A program made the position numbers and the translations under genes. A DNA stretch of 64,000 bases from Thalassospira sp. HJ (lineage in GTDB: Bacteria; Pseudomonadota; Alphaproteobacteria; Rhodospirillales; Thalassospiraceae): NCBI RefSeq assembly GCF_000948415.1, contig NZ_JYII01000008.1, forward strand, positions 1 through 64,000. The letters are read 5' to 3'. Positions within the stretch are counted from its first letter, which is position 1; each line of letters starts with the position of its first letter. Of the stretch, positions 62,242 through 64,000 are shown one piece after another. The notes under the pieces were generated by a model, which was not told where the DNA came from, searched no databases, and saw only the letters and a program-made list of their open reading frames with translations.

Positions 62242-63588
62242 ATGATCCAGGTTTTAACCAGTGTCTGGGCACTTCTTATTGGTGTTGTCCTGATCATGCT
62301 GGGCAATGGCATGCATTTCACGCTGATTGGTCTGCGCGGCGGCATCGAAGGTTTTTCCTCGGCCGAGCTTGCGATTGTGACATCGGGGTATTTTGCGGGC
62401 TTCCTGTCCGGGGCGCGTCTGACGCCACGCATGATCAAGCGTGTTGGCCATGTCCGGGTTTTTGCCGCCCTTGGCAGCTTTACCTCCGCCGGGTTAATTG
62501 CCTTTCCGCTGATTGCCGAGCCTTGGGCCTGGACGGCTTTGCGCGTGATCCTGGGCTTTTGCATGTCGGGCATTTATGTCACGGCAGAAAGCTGGCTGAA
62601 TGATTCTTCGACCAACGAAACCCGTGGCAAGGTCCTGTCGGCCTATATGATTGCCCAGACGCTTGGCATTATTGGTGCGCAGGGTCTTTTGACCCTGGGG
62701 GATGCGGGGACCTCGGCACTGTTTATTGTCGCTTCCATCCTGGTTTCAATCTCCTTTGCACCGATCCTGCTGTCGGCATCTTCCGTGCCGGTGACCGAAG
62801 CCGCCCGTCCTATGGGGCTTAAGGAGCTGTTTTCGGGATCGCCGCTGAGTACTGTGGGGATCTTCCTGCTGGGCTGTGTCTATGCCACCCAGACCGGTAT
62901 GGCGGCGGTTTATGGCACCCAGATCGAAATGACGACGGTACAGATCGCGACCTTTGTTGCGATGCTGTTTGCTGGCGCCTTGGTGTTTCAGTTCCCGATT
63001 GGCTGGCTTTCAGATCGCATGGATCGCCGCAAATTGATTTTTGGTGCCTCGATGGTGGCGATGGCGGCCTGTACGCTGGGCTGGATATCGGGCAACAACC
63101 TGATGTTTATGATGTCGGCGGCCTTTGTCGCGGGCGGCATGACCACCCCGCTTTATGCGCTGTTTCTGGCCTATACCAACGATTTCCTGCCGCTTGAAGA
63201 TATGCCGGCTGCCTCAGGCGGTTTGGTGCTGACCTTCGGGGTGGGCGCAATTTTGGGCCCGCTTATCGCTGGTTGGTCGATGGAGCATCTTGGTGCGCAA
63301 TCGTTCTGGCTGGTGCTGGCGATGACATTTGCCGTGATTGCGGTTTATGCGCTTTATCGGATGACACGCCGTGAAGCCCTGCCGGTTGAAGAAACCGAAA
63401 GCTATGTCAGCGTCCTGCCGACGGCATCACCGATGGCAGTTGAAACCGCCGGTGTGTGGGCCGCCGAACAGGCTGAGGCAGAAGCCGAAGCAGCCGCGGA
63501 AGAAGCCGCCGCCGAGGAAGCTGCAGCTGAAGAAACTGCAGCCGAGGCAGAGGGCGATACCACCAAGGATGAAACACCCAAAGCCTAG
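62242..63588 (+). CDS. MFS transporter (YcaD-like) with acidic Ala/Glu-rich tail
   Basis: 448 residues from the ATG at 62242, with AAGGGCGAG upstream. It has twelve transmembrane helices and the YcaD-type segments GGIEGFSSAELAIVTSGYFA, TAESWLND and LSDRMDRRKLIFGAS. The C-terminal 45 residues (about 404-448) are a repetitive AEAEA/EEAAAEE tract not seen in typical members. The tail is cytoplasmic and highly acidic. The substrate is unknown; YcaD relatives are thought to be drug or sugar effluxers. It converges with the LysE gene, with 14 bp between stops. Confidence 0.88.
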   Translation: MIQVLTSVWALLIGVVLIMLGNGMHFTLIGLRGGIEGFSSAELAIVTSGYFAGFLSGARLTPRMIKRVGHVRVFAALGSFTSAGLIAFPLIAEPWAWTALRVILGFCMSGIYVTAESWLNDSSTNETRGKVLSAYMIAQTLGIIGAQGLLTLGDAGTSALFIVASILVSISFAPILLSASSVPVTEAARPMGLKELFSGSPLSTVGIFLLGCVYATQTGMAAVYGTQIEMTTVQIATFVAMLFAGALVFQFPIGWLSDRMDRRKLIFGASMVAMAACTLGWISGNNLMFMMSAAFVAGGMTTPLYALFLAYTNDFLPLEDMPAASGGLVLTFGVGAILGPLIAGWSMEHLGAQSFWLVLAMTFAVIAVYALYRMTRREALPVEETESYVSVLPTASPMAVETAGVWAAEQAEAEAEAAAEEAAAEEAAAEETAAEAEGDTTKDETPKA

Positions 63589-63602
63589 GTCAGTTGGCGG
63601 GC

Positions 63603-64000
63603 TCAGCGGTTAAACAGCAAACGCAGCCCGACAGCGGCAAAGAACACACCAAGCAAGCCATTGATCCAGCTTGCCGCCCGGCGATAGATCGAAATGGCCG
63701 GTGCGGTGGAAAACGCGGTTGCATAAAGCAAATGCGTGCTGGTCGAAATCAGCCCGCAGCCAATGACAATTGCAGCCCCGACCCAAAGCGGAGCACCTTC
63801 CTGAAACCCGATGGAAATAATGGCGATCCAGGTCAGGATGGCCTTCGGGTTGGTCAGGTGCAGGCCAAGACCGCGAAAGTAATAGCCACGTCCCGAGATT
63901 TGCCGGGGATCAACGGCGTTCTGGACATCTGCACTGTTCGGGGCCTTGCGAAAGGCAGTGCGAAACGCGCGGTAAGACATCCACAGCAAATAAAGCCCGC
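63603..64000 (-). CDS. LysE/RhtB family exporter, C-terminal fragment
   Basis: The reading frame stays open to the window edge (GLYLLWMSYRAFRTAF at its start), so the first part of the gene lies beyond 64000. The visible 132 residues carry GLGLHLTNPKAILTWIAII and ISIYRRAASWINGLLGVFFA, typical of the LysE C-terminal half. A putative internal TTG start at 63989 is not real. Amino-acid exporter, substrate unknown. Confidence 0.87.
   Translation of the reverse strand, partial: GLYLLWMSYRAFRTAFRKAPNSADVQNAVDPRQISGRGYYFRGLGLHLTNPKAILTWIAIISIGFQEGAPLWVGAAIVIGCGLISTSTHLLYATAFSTAPAISIYRRAASWINGLLGVFFAAVGLRLLFNR

Noticed and set aside
63470..63550. Repetitive GCCGAGGAAG-like DNA considered as a CRISPR or tandem repeat
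   Set aside because: It is coding sequence for the Ala/Glu tail of the MFS protein; the unit lengths are irregular and there are no spacers.

Overview
The window looks like chromosome of a marine alphaproteobacterium of the Rhodospirillales, most like Thalassospira. This is inferred from the style of the proteins and the gene set: several substrate-binding-protein transport systems (two TRAP, one PhnCDE-type, one Dpp-type), a class II DAHP synthase, CtaA, a GltX2-like glutamyl-tRNA synthetase, a TldD protease and a DUF3422 protein. Coding density is high and GC is moderate, apart from an AT-rich islet at about 41.4-42.9 kb and the 3' part of one FecR gene. I saw no rRNA, tRNA, CRISPR array, complete IS element or prophage gene.

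Layout. 1-7.3 kb: a catabolic cluster with an aldehyde dehydrogenase (cut by the window edge), a thiamine-diphosphate enzyme and a GntR/FCD regulator on the minus strand. Divergent to it are a 3-hydroxyisobutyrate-dehydrogenase-like reductase, a TRAP transporter (P-M-Q order) and a NIPSNAP protein. A perfect FCD-type operator lies in the divergent promoter region. 7.3-13.4 kb: a phnD-phnC-phnE-phnE-glpD operon, divergent from a DeoR-family regulator. This pairing suggests uptake of glycerol-3-phosphate or a related phosphoester rather than phosphonates. 13.5-18 kb: fumC, a DUF2867 protein, a DUF2946-PCuAC copper pair, a DUF985 cupin and a LysE exporter. 18-26.3 kb: dppABCDF and two tandem threonine-aldolase paralogues. 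26.4-31.7 kb: an outer-membrane TPR/beta-barrel protein, a FecR-domain protein and a CHASE2-adenylate cyclase, probably an envelope-to-cAMP signalling operon. 31.9-39.5 kb: tldD, DUF3422, ctaA, siroheme synthesis plus cysH, dgt and a DUF4870 protein.

39.5-39.8 kb: a 263-bp non-coding element with long terminal inverted repeats and nested hairpins, the strongest unexplained structure in the window. 40-42.9 kb: gor, then an AT-rich islet with two orphan genes. 42.9-49.1 kb: a sugar-acid operon (gntK, TRAP PQM, enolase-superfamily dehydratase) divergent from a LacI-family regulator, with two perfect 16-bp operators between. 49.2-53 kb: YigZ, TauE/SafE, class II DAHP synthase, and a small helical protein with a FliM/CheZ-like C-terminal peptide. 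53-55.4 kb: a YbjQ protein, a YbjQ-like/M48 fusion and a membrane protein. 55.7-64 kb: nadE, gltX, cysS, a Tat-exported aldo/keto reductase, a DUF6064 protein, an MFS transporter with an acidic Ala/Glu tail, and a LysE gene cut by the window end.

A recurrent design is visible. In all four transport operons the binding-protein gene lies immediately upstream of the permease or ATPase genes, and a strong stem-loop sits directly 3' of it. This is a plausible device for making excess binding protein.
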